From contig OY987269.1 of assembly GCA_963920665.1 (NCBI GenBank), positions 10,294,501-10,358,500 of the forward strand: 64,000 nucleotides of DNA, written 5' to 3'. Made by a program: the position numbers and the translations under genes. This document shows, one piece after another, positions 52,101 to 63,456 of this stretch (position 1 is the first letter of the stretch; every line of letters starts with the position of its first letter). The DNA comes from Straminergon stramineum. Lineage: Eukaryota; Streptophyta; Bryopsida; Hypnales; Calliergonaceae. Below the pieces are notes generated by a model. The model ran no database searches. It saw only the letters and a list, made by a program, of their open reading frames with translations, and was not told the origin of the DNA.

Positions 52101-53163
52101 TTCCACATCATTCTACAAACAGGAAGATAGTAGTAATAAGCCCAATTTCAACTTTCAACAAGAGTCAATTAATAGGAATTATTCAAAAATTGAACTTAAT
52201 TAATTGAATTCTTATAAATTGAATTTTTAAAATCAAACTTAATTAACTTCATTTTCTTAGTTGGGGTTAAGAAAAATCTTTTGTGATCTACGGATTCAGC
52301 ATCTTCTTGTCTAGAGTAATCAAGAATACCTAAATGACAAGATTTCAACTACTACTGCTCACTACAAATACATTCAAGGAAGTCTCCAAAAAAATTAGAG
52401 GAAGAATTGCAATTTTGCAGCGTCTAATGTTCATTTGAAATCTTTCCTAATTCATTTATTATCTCCTATATAGGATAATGAAGGCATCATGTGCCCCCCC
52501 TAGTAACTATTTTAGAACTACCTATACGTGAAAATTGGTATGTAGGGCAATGCATGACATTCACATAGGCACATATTGCTCATAAGAACATCAGTAATGG
52601 TCAATCAAATGTATGGCACGATATTTGTAACAAACTACCCTTGATCATGCCCCCTTGACTTGTTGTTCTAAGTACAATGTCAACATATCTAATGGAGCCA
52701 ACATGTCTTACTAATGGTCTTGCAAGGGCATTATCTTTTGACCTTTACCTCTTTTTTGTGTGAACTCAAACTAGACATGTTATGGATTACATAAGAAAAC
52801 AATACAAAGCAATGTCACTTATGGATTCAAGAGGGTGTTAAAAACTATGAAAGTGATTTTAAGTCTTTTAATCCTCTTTTTACATATCAATCTAAAATTG
52901 AAGTCATGAAAAAATATGAGGTCAAAGGACATATTGTGTAACACCATAATCAATTTATGGCTTTTCAAAATCTACTCTCTAGTTTTTAAAATGAATTTTC
53001 CATGAGCTTTTTTTAGAAGATTCATTATATTTGAGGTTCATCTCTAAGAGCCTCACACTAAAAAAAAATCAAGATTTGCAAAAGACACTCATATACAAAA
53101 TCTTCAATAAAAATACCCAAAATAATTTTTTCTAAAATTAGATTTTCGTTGCTAAAATAGGCT
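49110..53163. other. Very AT-rich intergenic DNA, no gene seen
   Basis: Low-complexity AT-rich sequence. An orphan right end of a subfamily-B-like TTAA element (GGTCCTTTATGGG-TTAA) is at 50569-50583, but its partner end is not found. The open frame 51399-51869 is AT-driven and has no recognisable protein features. Confidence 0.45.
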
Positions 53164-53392
53164 TTAATCCATAAACAAAGCCATGGCCATTTTTTGTTTG
53201 ATGAATGACAAAGAATCCTTTTGTGTAGGATAGAAGTGCAACTATTCATCTCTAATATCTTGTGCAAAATTAGAGATCTTCCATAGTAGTTTGACCTCCA
53301 ATGAATATTTTCAGTTTTTAAAAATTAGATGATGTTACACGATTCCAAAAGGAATGATTTCCACAATTACCAACCCCACATTTGAGGGTTAA
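53164..53392 (+). mobile_element. TTAA-type MITE, subfamily D, most diverged copy
   Basis: TTAA at 53164-53167 and 53389-53392. The left end is TCCATAAACAAAGCC, decayed from CCCCTAAACGACACG; the interior matches the other copies (GCAACTATTCATC, TTTGACCTCCAATGA). Confidence 0.75.
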
Positions 53393-53689
53393 AAGATATT
53401 CAACTAAAACAAAAATACTAAAATTTAACCAACACCAAAGTAAGGTAGGAGGCTTAAACTCCGTTTGGGTATTTAGAATCATCCTTACTTTAACTCTGTT
53501 TGGGCATTTAGAATTGCCCTTACTTTAGTTTTGAAATGGACATAAGATGGTCCTTAAATCAACTTCTTTAGTCATTTGAATGAATCGAGAAAAAAAGTAT
53601 AATTTACTACAAGAGCCAATCCTTGTTTGTGCTTTCCCCATTTCTCTTTATAACTTCAAGTGAACAATTTATGAAAGACCTAGTGTCAT

Positions 53690-53897
53690 AAATAGGGACC
53701 TATGACACAACTTGTTTGAAAATTCATAACTAATTCAATAATGCTTCAAAAAATATGAAACCACTTGTGTTACATTCTACATTTATTTATCTTTGTCGAA
53801 AAAAAAAGGCTAAAAATATTCCCATGAAAAAAAATACATGAAAAATACAGACCAGCCCTTAGATGAGCAGTTTATGAGCCTACTACCGTACAGTGCC
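53690..53897 (+). repeat. Dispersed repeat, copy 2
   Basis: Partner of 43500-43722. Just beyond it, 53905-53916 (TTCAGGGG-TTAA) looks like an orphan TTAA-element end. Confidence 0.55.
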
Positions 53898-54653
53898 TTG
53901 GGCATTCAGGGGTTAAAAAACAATCTTCTTTTATGACTAGTTTAATGGTTTGAAGTAAATATATTTGTTCAAATGTATTTATTCAAAGACATAAGCAAAC
54001 AGGTCGATATTTTCAAAAATGTATTCAAGGTTAATGGCTTGAAAATGGAGCTCTAAGTTCATGATTTCAGTGCAACAAATAATAAGCTACCGCTAAGACC
54101 AGAGATGAAAACAAGAGAACATCCAATACACAAGTTAGAAAGTCGAAAGATTGGAATTAATAGTTTGAGACATCCAGGATGAAAATGGTGGCACCCGTAA
54201 CCATCTATCTATACAAAAACAATAGTAGAACACAGTCAGAGGAATCATCTGAAGGACAATCCATCAACACTTTTTTTTTTTTTCTGGCAGGTAATGAGAA
54301 CGAGGTCTTGAAAATAAAGATAGAGGGTGCACGGGCACTTCCAGAAAGGGCCTGAAATCAAGAGTCAGGAAAATATTATCTACGCCAGGAATCCCGCCTG
54401 GAAACTAATGAACTGATGAGGAAGACCGCCCATGGCGAGGGATCACCAAAACGGTGCAACCAACTTGCGCAGGAGTCCTTCAAATCGGACCTTTCCAAGT
54501 GGACCTTCCAAACACAAGTGAAAATCAAATGCTCATTAGTCACGACCGACGGTCCAGTTGCAACAGGAAACCAATTCATGTTCGTTGCTGCAATTGACGC
54601 TGGCTGTACACACGAGAGTCTAAACTACAATTTTAATTTTACTTGGATTTGTA

Positions 54654-57510
54654 TCAGCATTCCATGAAAGGAAGTTGGCCTCCAGCAGCTATAATTTGTT
54701 TCTCCAGCTGCAGCAATAAGGACCACCACCATATTAGAACAAACGTGGTAGTTGAAAAGCATCCATGGCGACTGCAATTCCAAAATAGCACGCACAATAA
54801 CGACATATAACGAAGCTGTCCATGCAAACACGCAGAAAAGAAAATTCAATTGATCTTATTGGTGAAAAGAAGTACCTCCAGCATTTTTCCCAGTTTAGTT
54901 CGGACTATGTTGAATTCTTCTTTCACCTTCACTAGGTGATCAAGACACCTATAAAACATCAATATACAAAGTCATTTCCTCTCCATGCATGGTATCACAA
55001 TGTGATATACCTCCGCTGGGATGAATATCGCTAGAATTCAACAAAAAAACGAGTCAAACTACAAGTCTTTACGTAGAAGTTACAATTATGTAGCCGTATA
55101 TCGGATAACAATTGTGGAAAATCACCAGAAGTTGTATTGTAGCTATCGAAATGACAAAAATATCATGCAAAGTTGGCAACAATTAGTAGCCTCAACCAGG
55201 TATTTGGATCCACCCCAAGGAAAAACGAAAATGCAAAGGAAAGTTTGTACCACATCATAGTACATGTAAATGAGAATTGAAGGCAAGCGCCTTGACGAGG
55301 TTGCACCTCAACAAAGTGCTACATCGAATATACTAAAAACCAACACAGCGCTTACCCTTGCTTATCTTGCTTATCACAACAAGGCCGAAAACTCAGGCAC
55401 ACTTTCTTTATTCGTTGAGCTCCAACACTGAGACACACCAGGTTAAAACCCAAGTCAACAAGTTAGCAATCTACTTGAGCGAGACTGAGCAATACAATGA
55501 GCCCGTAATTGATTATTCAATTGGACATGCTAGCAACAGAAAGACTGCCAGGAAAAGATTTAACATGATACATATTGAGCTGCATATGCACACCGACAAA
55601 GAAAATTAAAACTCAGAATTTTCTGATGAAATAGAAAGCTTCAATGTACCGATCAAAGAAGAAACTATACCCTACTATTCAGGATGATTGAATATGTTAG
55701 AAAAAACACTATAATCAACTATTAGCTTCCAAAGTGAACTCTCTATTTTAAATCTGTAGAAGTTGAAATGAATCGTTTAAGAAGCTTGAAAGAAGGTAAC
55801 AAAATGTATCAATAAAAAGAAGAAATCATGTCCAACATTCTTTACATATGATTTGGAATCAACTATTAGCTTCGAAAGAGGCTTTTGTTTTTAGTTTGGG
55901 CAATAAGAGGTTACTAGCAACATTGAATGATGCAGTATTAATTGCAGGGGAGTCAGTCGCAAAGACTGAAATACTGCAGCATAGAATCTATTGCATGTGC
56001 GCATACCTGGAGCTGCTGCCTTTAAATTGATGTACATGCCCGTCCACAACCTTGTAATCTATAGGATCTGTCTTCCTGCAAAATTCCAATCATCCCTTTA
56101 AGGATCAAGGATTCATGGGTTTAAAATGAGCATTTTTATTTATCATAGTTGGGAAAATGGGGAAACTTCTAAACAAACTCGACCCCTTCAACAAAACATT
56201 TCATAAACAAAAACGAAAACAAAAACTATCTTTTTAATAAAATAATAAAGATCTCCGTATAAATTTGTAAAAGTGCTAAAAATCACAAAGTCAAAAATCA
56301 TCTTTTTGATTCTCAAAAGGTTTTGAAAGATTCGGTGATTATATTGTGGACCAGCACATGACACATCCTTGAAATCCATGTCAGATCTTGTCGTTTGAAC
56401 ACAGCCCAACCTTCACCTGAAGGTAAAATGACCAAACGTCCTCAACCTCACCAAGACCAAATTCCGAATCAGAAAAAATAGCAAAATTCGATGGAAACAA
56501 ATCTACGGCTAAAAATATAATACGTACAGAGATTCAGTGAGATTCTCCAGCAGCTTATCCGAGTCGTCGAAATACAAAGTCACGACCTCCTCCACAAAAT
56601 CAGGTGTACTCTCATCTTGCAACATCTGGAGCTGACTAAACTGCTCGTCCAAAATCCCCTGCACTCAATTCCATTTATAAGCAAGTGACGAAACATCAAC
56701 TTAACAAAATCTCTCAAACCCCCAATCTTCAAACAGAAAATGGAATTACTAACTATCCCTTCCACAAACATCAACAACCACAACTACAGCAGAAATTCAC
56801 ACAACAAAATGATCAAAATTCGTCTCTCCAGATTGGCAACACTCTCCACACCTCTCCTCTCCTAAAAATCTAACGCTCCTCCTATCCTAAAATGGGAACA
56901 ACTACTGGAGAATCGGAAATCTCCACTGCAAAATGTCCCTAATAGAACCATCCTCCCCCTGCGTACACTGCACCTGAGTTTCCCGATGTCACATTCTTAA
57001 ACTCAAAAACCTCAGAGCGACGCCAATCGTATCCCCAACCTTAACCCAACCCTTCGATCCAGCGTTTTGTTTTGTTTTTCTGGCGAAATTTCGCCACCAT
57101 CCACCACAATAAGCGACCTCTACTGTGAAGTTTTTCCAGATATTCTTGAATGATGTGAGGAAAGCCCAGGGATTAATATTCTCTAGAAAAAAAACGCTGC
57201 TAGTCCGATCTCTCCAAACCCTAAAGCCACACCAAATCCAGAAACCTCCAGAAAAAAAAATCATATCGATCCAGACCTCATCCAGCATGCTGTCAATCAA
57301 CTCCTGGTGCTGCTCCAGTAGTTCCTCCACCGAATACTCGGTCACAGGCTCCTGCTCGACCTGCGGGGGTGCAACAACAGGGGCAGCAGCAACAGGGGCA
57401 GGGGCAGCAGCAGCAGCAGCAGCACTTGCAGCCCCCACGAGAACGCCATCGGAGCCTTTGGCTCCTCCCCCCTTCGGGGTTGTGCGACTTGGGTCCCGTT
57501 CCTCCGCCAT
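54654..57510 (-). CDS. AHP: Histidine-containing phosphotransfer protein (AHP-type, cytokinin phosphorelay)
   Basis: Six exons in transcription order: 57277-57510, 56528-56658, 56007-56075, 55356-55427, 54876-54948, 54654-54707. All have GT-AG borders and the phases (0,2,2,2,0) agree, giving 210 residues. The HPt four-helix domain begins around residue 65 (LLEQHQELIDSMLDEGILDE) and continues LQMLQDESTPDFVEEVVTLY. The active-site motif is HVHQFKGSSSSVGAQR; H137 is the expected phospho-acceptor and K140 plus the Ser run are intact, so this is not a pseudo-HPt. The C-terminus runs GCLDHLVKVKEEFNIVRTKL then LEKQIIAAGG. In plants these proteins shuttle between cytosol and nucleus, taking phosphate from hybrid histidine kinases to type-A and type-B response regulators. 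The unusual part is an N-terminal Ala/Pro-rich extension of about 60 residues (poly-Ala at 28-36); typical AHPs are about 150 residues. The start ATG at 57510 is the first in frame. Confidence 0.95.
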
Positions 57511-58100
57511 CGCTCAATCCTGACACATGTAGCCCTGGCTTGTGGGTGTTGCGAAAAAACCACTTGGGTAAAAACCCTAAGTGCCCAACACGTACCTTCG
57601 TGAGGGAAATCGAAGGAAGTGCCTATCAATGCACCGTTTCAGCTCTCCGTTCTCTGCTTGAAGATGGAATAACTTAATACATGCATACGCCGTTCGAAGA
57701 AGCGGAAGAAGCGGAAGAAGGAGAAGGGGGTGAATCTCTGTTGGAGGAGTTGATTGCAGGGAATCAGTAAGTTAGTCGCAGGGGGGCATGGGCGATGGCT
57801 TCTGTTTTTGAGTCTGCTGCCCCTGCGAGATGCGCGACCAGGAGGATTTGCGAGGAAGGGGGAGAGACGATCTAGTCCTGGGGAAGAAGAGCCAGACGAG
57901 CGAGCGGGGTCTGACACGTGGGGGTGGGGAGTGAGGGGGACCTGGTGTGCCAGATAGGCGCTTGAGTGCACGCTCGGGTTGGGTTGGCGGGGCTCTTTAA
58001 TGTCACCTTCTCTTGTATCACATCCCAATGTCCGGGGAGTTCTGTAGGAAAATCGGAGAATTTCCTAGCTTCTAGAAGGTGGTTCGGATTTTTCAAATTT
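57511..58100 (-). promoter_or_regulatory. GC-rich upstream region of the AHP gene
   Basis: The region 5' of the AHP start is GC-rich, with GA-rich repeats (GAAGAAGCGGAAGAAGCGG at about 57697-57716). It probably contains the leader and promoter. Open frames on both strands overlap each other and lack splice or homology support. Confidence 0.45.
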
Positions 58101-58559
58101 TACCCAGAAGTGGGCCTAGAGGGTGTAAATTTTATTGGTTGACATTTCCCATTTCCTAATGGAATTAGGCAATTAGCTTCCATTTTTGTTCTTCAATTTG
58201 TTGCTTTCCTAAATGTCAAAAATGGGTCCAGTTTTGTATTTTGGCAGTGGATTTTTATTCCCTAACCATTTTTTTTGGTTAAAGTGTTCTTGTCTTTCAC
58301 TTCCAATTTTTTTCTTAGAGTATCCTTGGCAAGAGTTGAACCTAGCAAAGTCCCTACCATCTTAGGGCCAATGATGTAGCCTTCGAAAAATACAAGATCC
58401 AAAAAGGATCCAAGTATTTTTTGGAGGCTTGTTAGTACTACAAGTCAAGAAAATTGCATACCACCACCATTAGTATTACTTGCACTAGATGGACAAGAAA
58501 CATCACTCACATTAGGTCCATTTGGCAAATTTAGGTAAGAAAAGGGGATAGTAAACAAA

Positions 58560-60700
58560 AAAATGATATTTTGTGTCATTCTTCCAAATAGGAATAACAT
58601 GATTTATAATATCTTCTACCTCCTCATTAGGGCCCTTTAGTGCAATTCACAACATTGCTTCTAAATTCTTGATGCCCAATTTGTTCTTAATTCTAATCTT
58701 GATCAAATTCTGGATACTAAAAGCAAGCTCATACGTTGTTGTAGAAACACATTGTACACAAGTTAACTCTGCAAGAATAAGGAGGTTAGGATGCGGAGAT
58801 TGTAAAGCATGGTTCCAAGTTATCATACCCCACAAGTCCCTAAAATTCTTTTCCCCGCATTCTATGGTATACTAGAGTTTGAAGGCAAGGAATTCACGCT
58901 TATACGCTATTTAATCCATGAGTGGACGGAAAGAAAAACCTACGTGCAAGCAGTCTACTCCATAATGCTACAATATAGTCTCCAATTCAAGAAGGCACTA
59001 GTTTTGCAAACCCACTTGTCTTGAAGGCATATTAGTAGGATTTAGGATTTTAAAACATAAAATCACGTCATTGTTCCTAAAACCACTATAACAAAACATG
59101 GTAAAAAGAACTGTAGTCAAAATCGACTATGGTTCTTTTTGCCACGATTTTGTGCATGCACGTGTAGTGGGTTGTTTTCTTCTTTTGCAATTTCCCACTA
59201 CAACTTTTAGAATTTTTGGGCGTGTAATATACCGTTGGAAAGGTCTTGTCACAACCTTTCCAAAAATATATATTATATGCCCAAAAATTCCAAAAATTGT
59301 AGTGGGAAATTGCAAAAAACATTGGTTGCATGCATAGTAGGCTTGCACAAAAACGTGGTCAAAAGAACCACACTCAATTTTGAGTGTGTTTCTTTTTACC
59401 ATGTTTTGTTATAGGGAATGTACATCAAGGCCAATACAAATTGCCTCATCAAAGCTTTTCTAAAAGACTAGGGCCTCCTCAAGGTCAATACCAAGCCTGG
59501 ACTGCTCCAGTTGAAACTCGTGGAACGTATTCCCTCTTATTTGAAACTACAGCCTCCGCAAGTACCCACCATGAAGGCCATAATTCGGCAAAACATAATA
59601 ACCAATGAATTCATTAAACACATTTGTTTTCAAGTCACATGAATCTACTATGAATAACATGGGAATTTGAGCAACCTTAGTGCGAACAATACTACCAACT
59701 GTTGTCACATCTACAAACTTTAGTTGAAAATTTTTGGACAGCATGGCCAAAGAATGGAGAATATCAACCCCAAAGAACAAGATGTAATCAAACTTGAATT
59801 GCCCCAATTTCTCCAGAAGAACTTATGCCTAAGCTAAGTCCTTGTCGTCTACCCCTTTGAAAAAGAAAAACACAAATTCAAGTGAATAACAGAGAGCTCT
59901 AATTGACTGCCACCAACTCAATCAATGAATTTTATGATAGCATTTCATTGTTTTTTTAGAATCAAACAATTGTTCTTGCAAGGCTGTGAGAGCATGCTTT
60001 CTTTTATTGGATTTGTCAAAAAAAAAATTAGAATTGAACAAGGAATCAACTTGATTGGACAAAACCTTACAATCCGGTGCTTTTGAAGCATCCAAGACTA
60101 CAAGGTTAGTTTGGTGAGCCACACAATGACAAGACAAGAGGAACAAGTTCACTTCATTGCAAATTCATGTTGCAACACTTCCTTAGGAGCCTACAATTGT
60201 GGCAAATATGACAAGATGGCTTGTAGCACTGATATCAATAAATTTATCAACCATAATGCCAAAGAAACATGAATTCCGAACCCTATAGATAATCTTCTTT
60301 TGGATTACTATAGAAAAACACCAAACAAGGTCACTACATTCTTTCTCGTCCTAGTACATGTTGGTTGTAAAATGAGCTTTTACAGATAGCAACAATTGAC
60401 ATGAAGCAGGAAATTTGGTGTAGGGTAGTGACTGCTTGCTTGAGAAGTAGGCTTCTTGGAAAAGAATATACAAGGTCTTGTCACAAGTAGGTTGGCCACT
60501 AAGGATCACCTTCTCCATTGTTTTGTCCCCATTGTTGCTTGCCCAAGTGAGACAACGGTGCTCATTTGATCTTGCTTGGTCCGTGAAAGCACTTACCTTG
60601 AAGTTCTTTGACCTTTCTTTAGCATATACCAAGCATCCCCCCTTGTCCACACAAGTTTTACAGAAAAGTTTGCCCACCTCATCAGAGAACTTCAACCATT
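58560..60700 (-). pseudogene. Degraded hAT transposase (ZNF862/TTF-finger type)
   Basis: Four coding blocks lie in the right order on the - strand. 60351-60695 is an N-terminal TTF-type zinc-finger-like block (KLFCKTCVDKGG, then FTDQARSNEHR). 59922-60152 is a core block (LSCHCVAHQTNL, then QEQLFDSKKTMKCYHKIH). 59547-59807 is a middle block (KFVDVTTVGSIVRTKVAQIP). 58647-58835 matches the hATC dimerisation region (NLLILAELTCVQCVSTTT, then FSIQNLIK). The layout matches the hAT-like transposases that plants and animals carry as 'zinc finger protein 862-like' genes. The copy is dead: frames shift between blocks, an in-frame TGA lies at 58644-58646 with similar coding continuing beyond it, and a foldback element sits at 59084-59416 between the last two blocks. 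The outer ends and target duplication of the parent element were not found. Confidence 0.85.
59084..59416. mobile_element. CACTA-like foldback element inserted in the hAT pseudogene
   Basis: The left end CACTATAACAAAACATGGTA is mirrored by the right end TACCATGTTTTGTTATAGGG, and most of the 333 bp is palindromic, with both arms carrying TAGTGGG/CCCACTA-like and TTGGAAAGG/CCTTTCC segments. The left terminus reads CACTA, as in the En/Spm (CACTA) superfamily; the right terminus is TAGGG in place of TAGTG. Flanks are AAC and AAT, a possible 3-bp target duplication with one mismatch. It has no coding capacity, so it would need a transposase in trans. Confidence 0.7.
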
Positions 60701-60923
60701 GAAACTAGATTGACCATCTTTCTTTCTACAAACTTTGTCCAAGTTTTGCTTGGGAAGGGGGGGAGGGTTGATCCTTATCTACAATTCCAACCAACCTAGA
60801 GCTTTTCACTACAGAAGTCACAAACTCCCTTGCATCAAGTTGACACCATCTTGCAAAGTAGTTGTCGCAGATACTCTTTTGGTGCTTAGCAATGAAAGTT
60901 GCCACAAAAAACTCATCAGAATA

Positions 60924-61470
60924 ACTATAACACAATCAACACTTGCAACAATTCATCAATTGATCATCCCAACAAAAAAATAGGGAAAGAAATGTTTGAA
61001 ACCTCAGGTTTCAGAAAATACACAACCAGTAAAGAAAAATGACAATATGATTGGAAAAAGGAACGAGCATACCTGACTTGCAGAGCACGCCCAAATTGCA
61101 AATCATCCTAATTAGCAGAAGTGCCTTGAAGGAGTCAAAGCGCCCTTAATTTCGAAATCAACAACAACTAAAGACCCAACAGAATAATATAATATCAAAC
61201 TATAATACAATCAACACTCACATCACTTACAACAACAATTCATCAATTGATCATCCCTACAAAAAAATAGGGAAGGAAATGTTTGAAACTAGAGGTTTCA
61301 GAAAATACACAACCAACAAAGAAAAATGACAATACAATCAGAGAAAGGGATGAACTCACTCGACCTACAAAGCGCGCCCAAATTGCAAATCGTCCAAATT
61401 GCCTATATTAGCAAAAGCGCCTTGAAGGAGTCATGGCGCCCTCAATTTTGAAATCGACAACAGCTATTGG
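60924..61470. repeat. Tandem direct duplication, unit about 275 bp
   Basis: Units at about 60924-61193 and 61199-61470 share ATTCATCAATTGATCATCCC, AAAAAAATAGGGAA, GAAATGTTTGAAAC and CGCCCAAATTGCAAATC in the same order. They lie just upstream of the hAT pseudogene's N-terminal block. Confidence 0.8.
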
Positions 61471-62629
61471 GAATGAGGCTAGACCCGAAGAGATCAAATG
61501 AGCCCTATAGGGAGAAAGGAGAAGCTATGTCCTTGACTCTATATGTTGTTCTATGATTCTGTCGTTGTGTCACTATAAGTCTCAATGTCTCACGAAAGTG
61601 AGAGTGAGGAGGAATTGAATGAGCCAGGGAGGGAAACTCCAACAATTCAAATTCCAAAAATAGAAACTCTAAATCCCTAAAGTGGGCCTAAATGACTAAA
61701 AATGACAATGAGGTAGAATGAGCAATGAGTCTATTCTCACTTCGTCACTACTCTTTTTTCAAAATTTAGTATCATAAACTTAGTATAATAGAAGTTTTCC
61801 AAGCCCCAATGACAAAAGGTAGCTGCTTGCTTGCCTCCAAATTTGCCTACTTAACTATTTTACTTGTTTGGGAATCCCATGTACTTAGGGCCAATTACAT
61901 TTGATGTTGTAAGCAAAGTATAACACACTGAGTATACTACAAAAAAAATTCTCCATACATGTCAAAATAATTTCCTAGAAAGCATGTGCTCAGTGATTTG
62001 CCTGCCTTAAAAAAAGCATGTAAATTGGTAATTTTCCTACATACTCTTAGGACAGATGGCAAAATTGCCAAAGTTTTTTTTCCTACCTGGTCCATTTCCA
62101 AAAATCTCCTTTTTTCATTCGGAACCACTTCCTATACTTTTCTACCTTCGGAAATTATCTAAATCAACTAGCTAGCTCATAACTAAATGTCAATACTCCC
62201 CATACATTGCTCCAAAGTCTATATTGTCTATGATGAACAAAGTATTTTAGGACCCTCATCTATTGCGTACAATAATTTCTCATTCATCCCAAGTAATGCT
62301 TGAATAGTACCTACCTTTACAACCAACAAAATATAATTTTGAGGTATAAAACATAAGAATATTACCAAAAATGTAAATAAATTCAAAAAAAATTCCCTTG
62401 TCAAAGGATTAAAAAATTGGAGGTCCTACCACAATCTTTGGGTTTGATTGTCACTTTTGAGACTACATATAACAAATTCAATCATGAAATGTAATGGCAA
62501 CTCAAAGGCCATGACAAATCATTTTTTCATCCAATTGACTTTTTAAACTTAGCTAAGATTTTAGTTGTGAAAAACTCAAGTCAATTATACCTCCATTCAT
62601 AAAAGTAGGATGTTCCAAGCTAATTAAAG
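61471..62629. other. Intergenic, no gene seen
   Basis: AT-rich DNA with short open frames only. Confidence 0.45.
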
Positions 62630-62917
62630 TAAGGTAGACACTCCAAAAACTTGTCTAAAATTGCCATCATCACTCTATGTATACCTTCAAAATCAATGTG
62701 TACTTGTGTGGAAGAAAGGATTTTACAATATCTACCGAAAAATCCTTTGACCCTTATAACTTTTGCATACGGAATCCAAAAGATCGCAATCCTTGATGCA
62801 TCAGAACCTCCTTTTACTTGCATATAAGAGAATATGAAAATTTTACCATTCTAATAATAGCAATTATGCACGTTAGCAAAAGTGGTGTTTGGGGGGGGGA
62901 GGGGGGGGGCTCGCCTT
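62630..62917 (-). mobile_element. TA-flanked mariner-type MITE, second subfamily
   Basis: Starts TA-AGGTAGACACTCC. Inverted relative of 26336-26653. It contains an interrupted G-run at 62891-62909; the right border is blurred beyond it. Confidence 0.6.
62891..62909 (+). repeat. G-run with one A interruption
   Basis: Two blocks of nine G around a single A. Length may be unreliable in the assembly. Confidence 0.85.
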
Positions 62918-63236
62918 GAAACCTCTCAATTTTACCATTTGCTAGCAAGGATATTTTTAGTCCCATACAAGTATAGTTTTTTTAATTTTTGAAAAAGTGC
63001 CAAGATGACAATCACTGAAAATTTGGTGAAGCACAATATTTCTATATGCATCCATCTTTGGGACTAAAAAATACCTTCCAGTTACATTAATGCATTTTTT
63101 TTCATCCAAATTAGAAATGGAAAATTTATCATGAAAAAAGACTACTTTTTATTGGTGGAAAGTAGAAATTTATATTGAAATGGTGCAATCTGGTCCCATG
63201 GTGCCAAGTAAAAGAGGATGCACTCCCACTAAATTA

Positions 63237-63456
63237 CTCCCTCTGTCCCCAAATGATCTCCCAATTGGACAAAACGTTTGGAATTTAAGGCTAAGAATAG
63301 CATCAATATTTCAACCCATTTCTTAATTTTAAGGAAGTTATTATCCATTCATTGAATCTTTAAGAACAAAAATAATCATTTTTGAACAAATGGAAGATCA
63401 TTTTTAAACATAAAATTAAAGAAGCACCGAAAAAGATCATTTTGGGTTGGAGGGAG
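63237..63456. mobile_element. Stowaway-type MITE
   Basis: Left TA-CTCCCTCTGTCCCCAAATG and right TTTTGGGTTGGAGGGAG-TA. The CTCCCTCYGT terminus and TA target duplication are the Stowaway hallmark. 220 bp, no coding capacity. Confidence 0.92.

Noticed and set aside
57639..58028. 129-codon open frame upstream of AHP
   Set aside because: Proline and arginine-rich text is typical of GC-rich promoter or leader DNA. Frames on the other strand are equally open.
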